Source: Artocarpus heterophyllus (taxonomy: Eukaryota > Streptophyta > Magnoliopsida > Rosales > Moraceae). Taken from it: a stretch of 64,000 nt of DNA. This document shows, in pieces, positions 22,906 to 34,782 of the stretch. The stretch lies in contig CM046332.1 in NCBI GenBank assembly GCA_025403435.1, positions 7,867,903 through 7,931,902 on the forward strand. Direction: 5' to 3'. Made by a program: the position numbers and the translations under genes. Under the pieces are notes generated by a model, which searched no databases, was not told the DNA's origin, and saw nothing but the letters and a program-made list of their open reading frames with translations. The first letter of the stretch is position 1, and every line of letters starts with the position of its first letter.

Positions 22906-24926
22906 TGTTGGAAAAATAGTGCGCAGCGGGAATTTTAAAATTTTACATTAGAGTATTTTCTAAAACACAAGTTTGACATGTTATATGCATAAATTAACCA
23001 GATCTTACTAACCTCTGTGTGCCAAAAAGCTCCCGCAATCTGTGAAGAGAAGTAACGGTCCAGAAGAGCCTCAACCAACTAGTCTTTTATGCTATTCTCT
23101 ATCCACGACTTGAGTGAGTGTGGGCTCACACGTACAGCTCTTCCACCAAGTGACTCTCCTTCCAACTAATCGAGAGAACCCAAAGCAAGTGTTCATGATT
23201 TGTGAACAAAAGCTCTAAGAGAGTATTCAGATTCTCACTAGCAGAGTATCGCCCTTAATCTCTCAATTGATCTAAGTAACTGTTAAGACTTGCTCTCTTT
23301 ATATAGAGGTTGGGCCTAGGGTCAGTCTTTATCAAATTAGGTCTCAAAAACTTGAAACAAAATCAAATTCGAATCAATATCTAATAAGATCCACATGGAA
23401 ATGTATAATCTTATCCTTCGCTCATCGGCAGGCCGAACAGTCCCCATCGACAGGCCGAACAGTCCACATCAATAGGCCAAACACGTGGATCGGTAGGCTA
23501 AACTGTCAATGAAAAATCTCCATGCATCTTTTATTTCCCACCCGAGAATCTATAGGATAAAGTCTCAGTTTTAATTCAAACAACTCAATAGAAAAGTTAT
23601 TTGATCAAAACAACTTTATCTAGATAATCTCTAGAAAAATAAATCAATTCCCAATAATTCTACAAGTTTATGTTGATCTAATTTATCCAAAATTAAATCA
23701 ACCGATAAACAGACAAGAATTATCCGATCCTAATAATTTAACAAGTTTATCTTAAATTAATTTTATCACAAAATTAATTAAACCGATAAACAGACATGAA
23801 TTATATGATTCTTTCAAATTTCAACCAATCTGATAAATCTGACATAAGTCACCAATAATTGAAAAAGAACGTCGTGTCGTTACAGGATGTTATGAGCTAG
23901 CAAAGGGGACCAAATGGACCTATACAGTTCAAGCTCCTGATAATTATGAAACCCAATATCCCAGATATACATTTCATAATTATCAACTCCAACGCTACTC
24001 CACTAAAAGCTTGGACCTGCACTCTCGAACTACATAGAATTATGAAGCTCGTCTTGCTAAGTCTCCATGACATATCGTAGTGTATCGTATCCCCAAAGGA
24101 TAAACCATAATTGGCTTAAGGATAAGTTCTGTCTCACCTTCCCGATTATTTTTATCTTACGTTCCATTATCTCACCATCAGAAAACTTACCATCCACTAT
24201 TCGGTTACACCTATGTATCCAAATAGTTGAGCACTTTAGTTTTCCAATTATAAGATAATGCATATAAGAAGATATCATTACTCCTAAAGAGGAGTTATGG
24301 ATTCCATATCTAAGAATCATAAGTCTACGCTATCAAGAGTCATGCCTCCAATGTACCGGCATGCATACCACTACTAAGATGTGGGTGTCACTCTTTGGTA
24401 CATCAAAGACACAAGCCAAGACAACGGGCCCACTATTCATCTCAGGATTAAGATACATTACAAATGATTGTCTAAAGTGAATCGATTTTCTGAGATAGAA
24501 TTATTAATCCAAATCAATTCACTTTATATCCCGATCTAACACATCATCACCTATGACTACGTGCCAATGTTTTTATGCACGGCGTACATCTCTAATGGTC
24601 AAGACAAACCGTCTCCCAAAAGGGATATAGAAAATATAACAATCTTTGCATGAATAAAGCGCCCAACTTTTTCCCTCGATTGCGGATCTTATGATTTAGA
24701 CCATCACCTTAAGAATCGTGTCTTCCGCATAATCCGTCCATCATATGCCCAATTCTTAAGGTTTAGACCGACAGTCTCGGACTATTATTTGCTTAACATA
24801 TATTCAACAAATATGAACGTAAAGAGGACAAGATTTGGTATATAAACAATAAATAAATTCTTTATTGATAAAAATGTCTCCAAAAACTTATTACCTTTTT
24901 ACTCCTTAGGGCATACATGTCTAACA
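22906..24926 (-). repeat. Cop-3 3' LTR (LTR-A family, 2021 bp)
   Basis: Minus-strand start TGTTAGACATGTATGCCC and end CTATTTTTCCAACA. It matches the solo LTR at 18892-20571 plus ~340 extra bases (about 24435-24785). Motif cluster CGGCAGGCCGAAC at 23424-23508. Confidence 0.92.
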
Positions 24927-24936
24927 ATCTCCCACT
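24927..24936 (-). other. Cop-3 polypurine tract
   Basis: The minus strand reads AGTGGGAGAT directly before the LTR, the standard copia plus-strand primer. Confidence 0.9.
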
Positions 24937-24940
24937 TGCA

Positions 24941-25500
24941 CTAAGTGAGTAAATATGACAAATCTCGCATCCCCATAGCTTCCACATGCATCTTGAAGAC
25001 TCTCCCAATAAGTGTCTTCATAAATGGGTCAGCTAAATTGTCCTCTGATGTGATCTTGCACACCGCGACATGCCCGCCCTCAACGAAGTCTTTTATTACA
25101 TGATACTTCTGATCAATATGCTTACTCTTCTTGTGAAATCTTGGTTCTTTAGCATTAGCTACCACCGCACTGTTATCACAGTACAGTGATACCGCCTTAT
25201 CAATACCATGAACTACCTTAAGATCCCCAAGGAACTTGTGGAGCCACACTGCTTCTTTTGGTCTACCACATACTCGGCCTCTATCGTTGAATCTAAAGTG
25301 CAATCTTGCTTAGCACTTCTCCAAGTGATGGCACCGCCACCCAGAGTAAACACAAAACCCAAAGTCGATTTCCTAGAATCCAGATAAGATTGAAAATCTG
25401 AGTCAGTATATCCTAGAGGAGTCATGTTCTCACCCGAATACACAAGCATATACCCTCAAGTCCTTCTGAGGTACTTGAAAATATGCTTTGCCACAACCCA
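24941..25500 (-). pseudogene. Cop-3 RNase H, frameshifted
   Basis: Minus strand: LVYSGENMTPLGYTDSDF, SRKSTLGFVF and TIEAEYV occur in one frame (25449 downward). After a short deletion near 25240 the domain continues in another frame with AVWLHKFLGDL, LYCDNSAVVANA, KSKHIDQKYHVIKDFV and ADPF, ending at a natural stop close to 24941. All conserved blocks are present but no single frame covers them. Confidence 0.9.
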
Positions 25501-26559
25501 ATGGTTCGGTCCTGGATCTACTTGAAATCAACTTACAATCTCAACCGCATAACTAATATCCAGTTGTGTGCAAAGCATGGCATACATGAGACTACCCACT
25601 ACCTAAGTGTAAGGCACCTTCTTCATGTATTCTCTTTTTTCATAAGACTTTGGAGAGTCTTTTTTAGAAAGAGTAATTCCAAACCAAGATGGTTGCCCAC
25701 CTTTCTTGGAATCCTGCATTGCAAATCTCCTGAGAATTTTATCTATGTAGTTGGCCTGGGACAAAGCTATCATTTTGTTCTTCCTATCCCGAAAAATCTG
25801 GATACCGAGAACAAAATTAGCCTCACCCAAGTCTTTCATGTCAAACTGCTTGGTCAACCATAATTTGACTGATGACAATGCCCCAATGTCATTGCCAATT
25901 AGCAGAATGTCATCTACATAGAGTAGTAGAAAAACCACCTTCCCATTCTTAATGTGTTTGTAAACACATGGTTCATCCACATTTTGTGAGAACCCATAAG
26001 TCTTGATCACTTGATCAAATCTTATGTTTCAAGAACGAGAAGCCTGCTTAAGTCCATAAATTGACTTTAGCAGCCTACAAACCTTCCCCTCTTGACCCGC
26101 GACCTTAAACCCATCTGGTTGTTCCATATAAATGGACTCATCAAGATAGCCTTTTAGAAAAGCCGTCTTGATATCCATCTATCAAATCTTGTAGTCGAGA
26201 GCGACAGCTATGGAAAAGAGAATCCTGATGGATTTGAGCATGGCTATAGGCGAAAAGGTTTCCTCATAATTGATTTCTTTCTTTTGCATATAACCATTAG
26301 CTACCAGTCTAGCCTTAAAGGTTTCGACCTTTCCATCCACTCCTTTTTTCCTCTTGTAGATCCATTTACACCCTATGGGTTTTACCCCTTCGGGAAGATC
26401 CACAAGCTCCCAGACCTGATTAGTCTCCATAGACTTTATCTCAACGTTCATGGCCTCTATCCAAAGTTTTGAATCAACACCCTCCATAGCCTCTGCGTAA
26501 GTATAAGGATCCTTGTCATGTTCATCCGGTTCAGCCAAGAAGACTTCCCCATTGAACAT
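25501..26559 (-). pseudogene. Cop-3 reverse transcriptase with nonsense codons
   Basis: From 26559: NQVWELVDLPEGVKPIGC, KARLVANGYMQKKEINY, ALDYKI, then two stops in place of Trp and Gln just before MDIKTAFLKGYLDE. YGLKQASRS is followed by a stop in place of Trp. The second half (26010-25603) has the YVDD box at 25909-25920 and LWLTKQFDMKDLGEANFVLG. The stops look like C-to-T changes on one or other strand, as expected for silenced, methylated DNA. Confidence 0.9.
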
Positions 26560-27917
26560 ATACCTCTCAGGTTGACGCCCGATCCTCCCACTATGCCGAA
26601 CCCCTGTGGTTGTTGTTCAGGTTTGTTTGGTTTTTTCACACTGATCGAAATGGTTTCATTCGAAACCTCTGGAGTGATCGGATCACTCCTAAATTCCTCA
26701 AGCACCACTTTGCTTCGAGGTTTAAAGTCATCCATGTAACTCTCCTCAAGGAAAGTTGCATTAGTTGAAACCACGACTTTATTTTCCTTTGGGTTATAAA
26801 AATAACCCCCTTTAGTCCCTTTTGGAAATCCTATAAGCACGCAAACTTCCAAACATAGTTCCAACTTATTTGGATCCTTAAACAGGACATGAGCCGGACA
26901 TCCCCATATGCGAATATGGTTTAAGGATGTCTTCCTACTCATCCACAACTCGTGAGGAGTTTTAGGGACCGATTTTGAAGACACATTGTACAAAAGATAA
27001 CATGCGGTTTATAGTGCATATCCCCAAAAGGATAAAGGCAATGATGAATAACTCATCATGGACCTAACCATGTCCAAAAAAGTCCTATTTCTTCTCTCCA
27101 CTACGCCATTCTGCGGCGGAGTGCCCGGCGTAGTCAAATGGGATAAAATCTCATTCTCTAATAAGTGTCCCAAGAACTCATCAGAAAGGTATTCCCCACC
27201 TTGATCGGATCGAAGTGTCTTTATGGGTCTACCCAATTGTTTTCCACTTCAACCTGAAACTTCTTGAACTTGTCAAAAGTTTCGATTTTGTGGTGCATCA
27301 GGTGCACATACCCATATCTTGAGTAATCGTCAATGAAAGTGACGAAGTACTCATACCCTCTTCGTGCCTAGATGTTCATCGGTCCGCAAACATCACTATG
27401 CACAAGTTCTAGAATCCCTTCGGCCCTATTGCCCTTAGACCCGAATGGTCTTTTGGTCATTTTACCCTCCAAACAAGATTCACATTGAGGTATAGATTCC
27501 ACCTTTAAGTGACTTAAAGGTCCATCCCTTACCAACCTTTGAATCATATTCAGGTTAATATGACCAAGGTGCAAATGCCAAAGATAAGTCTTATTAGAGT
27601 GAAAAGTTTTAAGTCTTTTAGAGTTATTATCATTCATCTCAGCATTAAGCAATAAGTCCATCTTAGGTTTGATAAAATATAGATTATTTTGCATCCATCT
27701 AGAACAGATAAAAGATTTATTTTTACGAATCACCACTTTATCATTAAAAGAAACCAAGTAGGAGTCTTTAAATAAACAAGATATATAAATTAAATTCCTT
27801 TTAAATTTAGGAACATAAAAACAATCTTGCAAAAATAAATTCCTATAATTATCAAAGTAAAGATGGACATCTCCCACTGCTTCCGCTGAGACCAAGGATC
27901 CATCGCCCATCCGAAGC
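26560..27917 (-). pseudogene. Cop-3 integrase
   Basis: Minus strand: pre-integrase HHCC finger (YLWHLHLGHINL...CESC) and the first core Asp in LVHSDVCGP lie in the open 180-codon frame 27368-27910, which ends at a TAG replacing Gln after MNI. The core resumes with [14 protein letters not shown], a small frame change near 27240, then RSDQGGEY and the catalytic Glu in NGVVERRN (27009-27236). The C-terminal part (26457-26993) has RIWGCPAHV and GFPKGTKGGYFY. Catalytic residues are all kept, but the gene is in pieces. Confidence 0.9.
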
Positions 27918-28386
27918 GTGAAGTCCTCATGCAGTAGACTTCTAGTTTCTTTGAACCCCTACAAAGAAACACAAACATGATTAGTTGCACCAGAATCTAT
28001 GACCCAAATGTCACTGGATTCCTCAACCAAACAGGTTTCTAAATATAGAAGATCACACCTACCTCCTTTAGAAAGGAAGTCCTTGCAATGCTTCTTGATA
28101 TGCCTGACCTTTCCATAGAAGAAGCACTTAAGCTTCTTTGGGTTCTTTTTCTTCTTCTTCTTGCTCTTGGTGCTAGCAGGAATAGAAGACTTCTCATTCT
28201 TGGCCCGTTGCTTCTTTCCATTCCCAGAGTTGGAATTGGAACCAGAAGCAGCTACTATGTTGGCCTCTCCACCCGTAGGAGACTCCCTGATTAGCAGTTA
28301 AAATTCCTGTAACTGTTAAGGTCATATCCCGCCTATTGTTCAAATTAAATATAGCTCTAAACAGAATAAATTCCTTAGGCAGAGTC
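27918..28386 (-). pseudogene. Cop-3 Gag end, zinc knuckle and protease start
   Basis: Minus strand: LPKEFILFRAIFNL and TLTVT of copia gag at 28290-28386, a Lys-rich linker, a zinc knuckle that reads CFFYGKVRHIKKHC with Tyr for the second Cys (near 28085-28125), and the protease active site WVIDSGATNH near 27985-28005. A frameshift lies near 28230. The upstream half of gag is deleted. Confidence 0.85.
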
Positions 28387-29910
28387 TCAAGATTTTTCAT
28401 TTTCCTCCATCTTTCACCACTTTGGATTTTCTTGGATTTTGTGTGCAAATCTTGTTTAAATGAGTTTAAAAGTGTCCTATTATGTTTTTCTATCATCTAC
28501 GATTGATTTTCATGCCTGAGAACTGAGAAAAACATGTTGAAATGAAGATTGGGGCTTGGGAGGCCAAGAACCCGTGCTTGAAGAATTCTAGAATTTTCCA
28601 GTTCGATAGACCAGATTCATACGTCTGGCAAGCCGAACCTGGAAAAAGTTTGGCCGACCGGACCTGGTTCCCCAATAGGCTGAACTGCACAATTTGGCAG
28701 GACGAACAAGGGTGACTGGCAGGCCGACCGAGCATGCTAAATTTTATGATTTTTCATCCGTTTTTACTGTTTTGAACCCCGATAGAAATCCCAACTTTAT
28801 AAAATGATTTTATTAATACAAATGGCACACTAAGACACCATAAAATAGTTTAGTAATGTAGAATATCTTAAACTAGATACTTATGGAACTAGTTTCTATT
28901 TAAGGTCGTTTGTGGTTTCGCGAAGCTAACGTATAGTGAATCGGGATTACGATGTGGGACATCGCACGAGTATTGAGGTAGAACTTCGACCTCTTTTTCT
29001 TTGGTAACCCAGTTTCAAATGATTTTCTCCTTAAAAAGGGTTTTTATCAAAGTGTTTTCAACGGTTGTTTGAAAAAGGAAGTTTTATCGATTATTTATAA
29101 ATCGTGGATTGAGGTGAATTTCATAATGAACTCCATAATAAATGTAAATGAAAATACCCGGTAAATGGGTTTTAAATAATGATAGAAATGGATATAAGGG
29201 CATGATGTTATATCAGAGATCGGGTCGGGTATGATGCGACCTTGGGGGCAGGTCCTAAAATCTAGCTAGGCCACTATAGTGGTGTTATACATATGGTTTG
29301 CCTAGGAAAAGAAAATGATGCTCTTTCTGGTCGACCAATAATTGTTTTTTGGTAAGACTAAATTTCAATTTTATTTATTCAAGTCTTTTCTTAAGTAATT
29401 TCTTGAATAATGAAATCTCCTTCTAAAACTTAATGTTTCTTAAAATTAGTCCTACTAAGCCTTTTGCTCATATTTTATTTGTTTTTCAAACTTTTCCCCC
29501 CCTCTAGGTGGATTTTAGCTTAGATTCAGAGAGGATTCTACAGACAGGACTCAGGAGCAATAGAAGGACCTAGCAGGTTATTTATGTTTTAGAATATCAG
29601 GGCATGTAACATTTTAACTTTCTCTTTACTTGGATTGTGGTTGTAAGATAATATTGTCAATACTATGTGTGTGCACAAGATGTGGGTCAGTGGGACCCAT
29701 TCTTGTTCCTTTTATTTCTTTGCACTCTTTAATTATTTACTTTGATATTTTATTTGTTTAATTATTATAAATGCTTGTTCTAAAAAGGGCTTTAAAATTA
29801 TTCACATTTTCTTAATTAGTCTAAATGCTTAAACTTACATTTTTACTAAAATTCTTATTAATTAGATTAATAAACCTGCCACATCACCTCTCGTACCCCG
29901 GGGCATGACA
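28387..29910 (+). repeat. Gyp-2 3' LTR, 5'-truncated (1524 bp)
   Basis: Begins abruptly at AGATTTTTCATTTTCC, equivalent to about 640 bases into the 5' LTR, and ends at GGGGCATGACA followed by the ATGTC duplication. The motif cluster is at 28600-28733. It closely resembles 20578-22749 but has a normal short C-run near 29495. Confidence 0.92.
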
Positions 29911-30772
29911 ATGTCGCATACTAAGTTTGCAACCATTCCATAGCTCTAAGGTTATTTTAAGAATAGACTTAGATGGAATCATGTTTAGAAGATATATTGC
30001 AGTTTGTAGCACATATCCCTAGAAAAAAGTGGGTAATGATGAGTCGATGAGCATAGATCTCACCCTATCAAGCAACGTCTTATTTTTTCTCTGGGTGACA
30101 CCATTTTGTTGTGGTGTTACAGGTGTAGTGAGTTGTGATAGAATACCATGCTCTATCAAATAGTCCTTGAACTTAGTATCAAGATATTCCCTTCCTCGAT
30201 CAGATCAAAAAGTCTTCATCGTCTTTCTTAATTGCTTTTTAGCTTCTACTTGGAATTCTTTGAACCTTCCAAAAGTTTCAGATTTCCTTTGCATTAGGTA
30301 CATGTATCCATACCTTGAATAATCATAAATAAATGTGACAAAACATTCGTAACTACCACATGATTGTACATTCAATGAACCATAGACGTCTGAATGTATT
30401 AGCTCAAGTGGTTCATTGGCCCTTTTGCCGTTCATAGAAAAAAGGTCTTTTAGTCATTTTACTTTCAAGGCAAGATTCACAAACTAGCAGAGAACTAACT
30501 TTTAGTTCTCTCAAAGGACCATCCTTTACTAGTCTGTTAATCCTATCAAGGTTAACATGACCTAATCTAAGGTGCCATAGGTATATTTCATCATAAGAAG
30601 AAACCTTTTGCTTTTTGGGCTTTGGTTGTTTAACTTTGAACATTTCGATATTGAGCAGTGATTTTTCGTTGGGTCTTGAAGTATAAAGCCCATTTTCTAG
30701 ATATGCAAAACAAATATTCAAGCCATTCCTAGAAATATTAGCATAATTATCATCAAAAGAAATATTAAACAT
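29911..30772 (-). pseudogene. Cop-2 integrase, main part
   Basis: Minus strand: HHCC finger (YLWHLRLGHVNLDR...CESC) and ELIHSDVYG with the first core Asp (30205-30772, two overlapping frames), then SDRGREYL and, at 30091-30093, Gln in place of the catalytic Glu (NGVTQRKN where relatives have ERRN). It continues to NMIPSKSILK and ELWNG and breaks at 29911, where the Gyp-2 duplication ATGTC begins. The rest is below 18892. Confidence 0.9.
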
Positions 30773-31919
30773 TTGTTAAAATAACCTGAAAATAGAGATC
30801 AAATTTCGACAAAAACTAGGAATATAATAAACGTTGTTCAATATTAAAAACCTATTTTAAAAATAAAGTTTGACTACTCCCACTGCTCTTGCCGAAACAA
30901 CCACTCCTATTCTCACTCTCATCGTTTGCTCCCCGTCAGTAAGCTCCTTTGAAAAATTAAGCATCTACAAAGAAGAACAAATATGGTTAGTTGCCCCGAA
31001 TCAATTATTCAAGGTTCAACTAAACAAGCTTCTAAAATGAGTAAATCTGATTTACTATTGTTCTTTTTTTCTTTGAGCTCTTGAAGATACTTCTTGTAGT
31101 TTCTCTTCTAGTGCCCAACTACACCACAGTGAAAACATTTTCCGTTGAGCTTCTTTTGCTTTGAGCTCTTTTTGTTGTTGTTCTTGTTCTTGTTCCTTTT
31201 AGGTCGCCCTCCATTGTTAGATTTACCACTTCCTTCAGTTCTCTTCTTCCTCTTCTTGTTCTTTTGAGCAAAAGAAAAAGGTTAAGCTTCTGCAACATTT
31301 GCCTCACCTTTTTTGGTCTATTCTTTGGAAATAGACTCGAAGGTTTATAGCTCATTAAGAAACTCAGCCATGTTATATTTCATCTTGTTCATGAAATAGT
31401 TGCTCTTAAACTAAAGGAACACAAGAGAGAGGGTTTCTAAAATCATCCCCACACGAGTGGCTTCATTTATCGTTGCCTTGTTCATCTCGGCCTCATGGAG
31501 ATAGTTAATCATGCTGAGAACATCTTCTCTGACCGAGACCCCTACCTTCATTTTGGCATTTATCATAGCCTTAATGGCTTCATAGCGTGCCTTTTCTAAG
31601 GGTTTGCCAAACATGTCTTGCAGAGACTGCATTATCTCATAAGCAATCTCCATGTTTTCATGCTTCATCCTAAGCACATCAGACATGCTAGCTAAAAAGA
31701 AGCAAAAGGCCTTGTTGTTTGCCTCAATCCAACAATTATATGCTTCTCGTACATTACGAGAGGCATTGGCAGCAGGCAGTGGAGGACATTCCTCTGTCAA
31801 GACAAACTTGTAATTTTCGTAGATTAGCACAATGTTCATGTTACTCTTCCACTTGACAAGATTATCTTTGGCTAATTTTTCATTTGAAAGAATAGCGATG
31901 GTTGGATTAGATATTGTTA
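30773..31919 (-). pseudogene. gag: Cop-2 Gag and protease
   Basis: Gag runs from about 31919 (SNPTIAILSNEKLAKDNLVKW just before an ATG at 31839) through an open 142-codon frame with the UBN2-type gag fold of copia (FFLASMSDVLRMKHE, ARYEAIKAMINAKM). It then changes frame to a Lys/Asn-rich linker and a knuckle that reads CFHCGVVGH followed by a stop and Tyr for the last Cys (near 31090-31140). The protease core IIDSG lies near 31000 with a one-base frameshift inside the active-site block. Confidence 0.88.
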
Positions 31920-33888
31920 CTGCAAATACATAAATTAAACAGTTGCATAAACATCATAAATATACATTTTGAAATAGTAAATGTGATGCATGATGCATAT
32001 GAAAAAACACATAAAATAATTTACCAATTCCATGATTATTCAATTTTAATAAATAAAGTGCCTCCGTAGGGTAGGTAAAATTATTTATAAATCAAATTGA
32101 GACATTCTTAATTAATAAACATACTCCAAATATCTCATATTTTCTCTATTTATTAACAGCCGTTTATTTTTTTGTCAAGATACAATTAACAAATTTATCA
32201 TATCTTTATGAGTGTAACCCACTATTTCAGATTTTAACAACTTAGCTCAAAATTACCGCCGTAGGGTAGTCAATTTTAAAATACATTATAAAATCTTATC
32301 TCTTAAAAGCCAACTTTGTTATTGATTTAAATGGACACCTTCCGTAAGGAGGACGAAATCAAAGTGTCCCGAGACCCCACCTAAATCTCACGGTGTTGTG
32401 CTAATAGTGGAGACTACAGGTTATATTGTCATATTACATTCTTCCACTTATTATTTTAAAATTATGTGTTTTATCTTATAAAACAACCTATGTTTCATAA
32501 TTCTAGTAAATAAAAACAATTTAAATTACTAGGCATTATTTTGTATTAATAGAATCTCATCCTATTTACACTTAGATAAATGACCAAATTTTCTAAAAAT
32601 CTAAATTTACTATGAATTTTCTAAGCTACCCAACATTAAACAATTTAAAATTAGATAACTTAGAATTAATGTGAATTTTACCAAGTTTTAACTATTAAAA
32701 CTAAAATCACATTATTTGGTTGATTAATAAAATAAATTTAAAATTCTATAAAATTAACCCAATTAATTTAATTTCATTAAATTAATTCTTAACACATATT
32801 AAATCATACTATAAACAACTTTATAAAAATGAAATAATATGCAAGTGTATGTATATCATGTTACAATAACTATAAGTGGGCACTTTCCTAGATGACATGT
32901 TATAATGCATGAACTTGTTATCACAAGCATCACATAAATTATAGCATGAAAATAAATAATGGATTTTTGACCCGGTCCTTTTGGATAATTAAATTACAAC
33001 AAAAAAAAACAAGATAAAAAAATTACACAAGTCTTCTTGTAATTATACATAATTTCAGCTCCAATGTTGTAGCCTTCATCAGGTGGTTTACTCTTGAATT
33101 TGATAGGCTCAAGTTCATAACTAGGCCAAGAGTCCATGGGTTCTTCTCTGACTTTTCTACGTGCAGTCTTTATAGAAGATAAAGAGCAATTCTCGTTATT
33201 TTCAACCTTCCTTTTTTTTTTTAATTAATAGCCCATCCAATCTACACGTCAGATGCATTAAATATGCAAAAGTGATCATCACGTTCCTTTTCTTAAAATT
33301 AATAATAACCAAAAGAGATTTGGTTTATGTTATATTATATATATATACACACATATATACATATGAAATCATTAACAATTCCTTTTTCCTTATTTTTTTT
33401 AATAAACAAGTTTTACAATAACATATTATTGTTAACATATTTTTATAAACTTTCGTTAACATATATATGAAATCATAAACATATATATATATATATATAT
33501 AAAATATAACTAAAATCTTATAAATATTTACATTCAATGAAACCGTAAGTTGATTAAGATTTTCACCTAAGTGCATCTCATGCACTATACTTGTGAACGT
33601 GGCCTCTTGAATAGGTAGTAGGAAAGAAGAAGAAGAAAAAGATAATAAAAAATTACAAAATGCCTATGCCCCCTTATAAGCTTACACAAATTTGATCTAA
33701 TAAAAAATGAAAATAAAATTACTAATCCAAAAGGACCATATAATTAACGACCAAAAATCCATTCATAAAATAACCATTTATCACATGAAGAAAAATTACA
33801 AAAATGCAAAATGCCCACAAACATACATCAAGAACATGATATTATCAAAATAAAATCATGTTAATTAAAATTATATATACTATAACCC
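31920..33888 (-). other. Cop-2 untranslated leader (~2 kb)
   Basis: AT-rich, no supported gene. The last bases before gag read TTTATGTATTTGCAG on the minus strand, a good plant 3' splice-site shape. The LTR-proximal part (33300-33888) is homologous to 63308-63700 after the Cop-4 LTR, so this leader is a fixed part of the family. It contains (TA)n at 33340-33355 and 33480-33500. Confidence 0.65.
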
Positions 33889-33900
33889 ACTTTAATACCA
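33889..33900 (-). other. Cop-2 primer binding site, degraded
   Basis: The minus strand reads TGGTATTAAAGT, aligned with TGGTATCAGAGC, two bases inside the LTR. The same place in Cop-4 is TGGCACCAGAGC. Confidence 0.8.
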
Positions 33901-33902
33901 TT

Positions 33903-34668
33903 TGTTGGAATTAAACATGAAAAAGCAGCAGAAGAAATGGGTCGTTGATAAATAAAATTTTTTTAAAAGCTTTGTTTATCGAAAATAGACATATAATTTT
34001 AATTAATAATAGAAAGCTTTGAGAATTTTTTTTCAAACTGTTTGAAGACCTATCAAGGTATCCTAGCTTTCCTCTTTGACACCACGATCTTCCAAGCCAA
34101 GCCTCCACACTAATGGAAAGATGAATGGGTGTCAAACTACAAGAGAGAATTAACCTCATACTTTTCTAGATCTGTTATGTACTCAACACATGAGATAACA
34201 GACATTTTTTTCAAGTAAAAGAACTTTCGGTTTTTCTCTCTGAGTATTCTACAAAAGTTACATGAAAAAGATAGATCTAGAAGTAACTGTTATCTCTATC
34301 TTTTTTAGATCTAAGCAATTAGTTATTTTTAATCAATTTAAATTTATTTTTAAATTTGAAATAACCATCCACTCACCCATATACCCACAATATCAAATAT
34401 GTGGGGAGGTGCTCAAGATTCACGTTTTTATTTTTTTTTAAAAGGAATCAGGATTACATGATTCTTCATAATATATATATATATATATATACACACATAT
34501 GTAAATTCGTTAATGAAAATTTTTGTTCAAAAGATTTTATATATAATATATATATATAAAGTTAAAGAAATTTTTGTTAAAAAGATTTTGTACATCTATA
34601 ATATAATTAAAATCTTATACATATACATATAATAGATTTGGTTGAAAAACCAAATCAGTCACGAATCT

Positions 34669-34701
<33 letters not shown>

Positions 34702-34744
34702 TATATGAGATTTGGTTCAAAACCAAATCAGAGTATGTGAAAAT

Positions 34745-34782
<38 letters not shown>

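Larger units (their letters stand above)
22906..28386 (-). mobile_element. Cop-3: 5'-truncated Ty1/copia element inside Gyp-2
   Basis: Minus-strand order: gag fragment (28386 downward), protease, integrase, RT, RNase H, polypurine tract, 3' LTR of the LTR-A family. The 5' LTR, primer site and start of gag are missing. At 28387 the sequence switches to the middle of the Gyp-2 3' LTR with a shared TCAAG, so a deletion removed one end of Cop-3 together with the rest of Gyp-2. The left flank is ATGAA (22901-22905); its duplicate is lost. The coding region has at least four nonsense codons and two frameshifts. Confidence 0.9.
20578..29910 (+). mobile_element. Gyp-2: Ty3/gypsy element in Cop-2, gutted and itself invaded
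   Basis: A full 5' LTR (20578-22749), a primer site and the first ~50 bases of gag are followed by Cop-3. The sequence then resumes in the middle of a gypsy LTR that ends at 29910. ATGTC precedes the element at 20573-20577 and follows it at 29911-29915, which proves both LTRs belong to one insertion. Nearly all gag-pol of Gyp-2 is gone. It is in the same family as Gyp-1 and Gyp-3. Confidence 0.9.
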
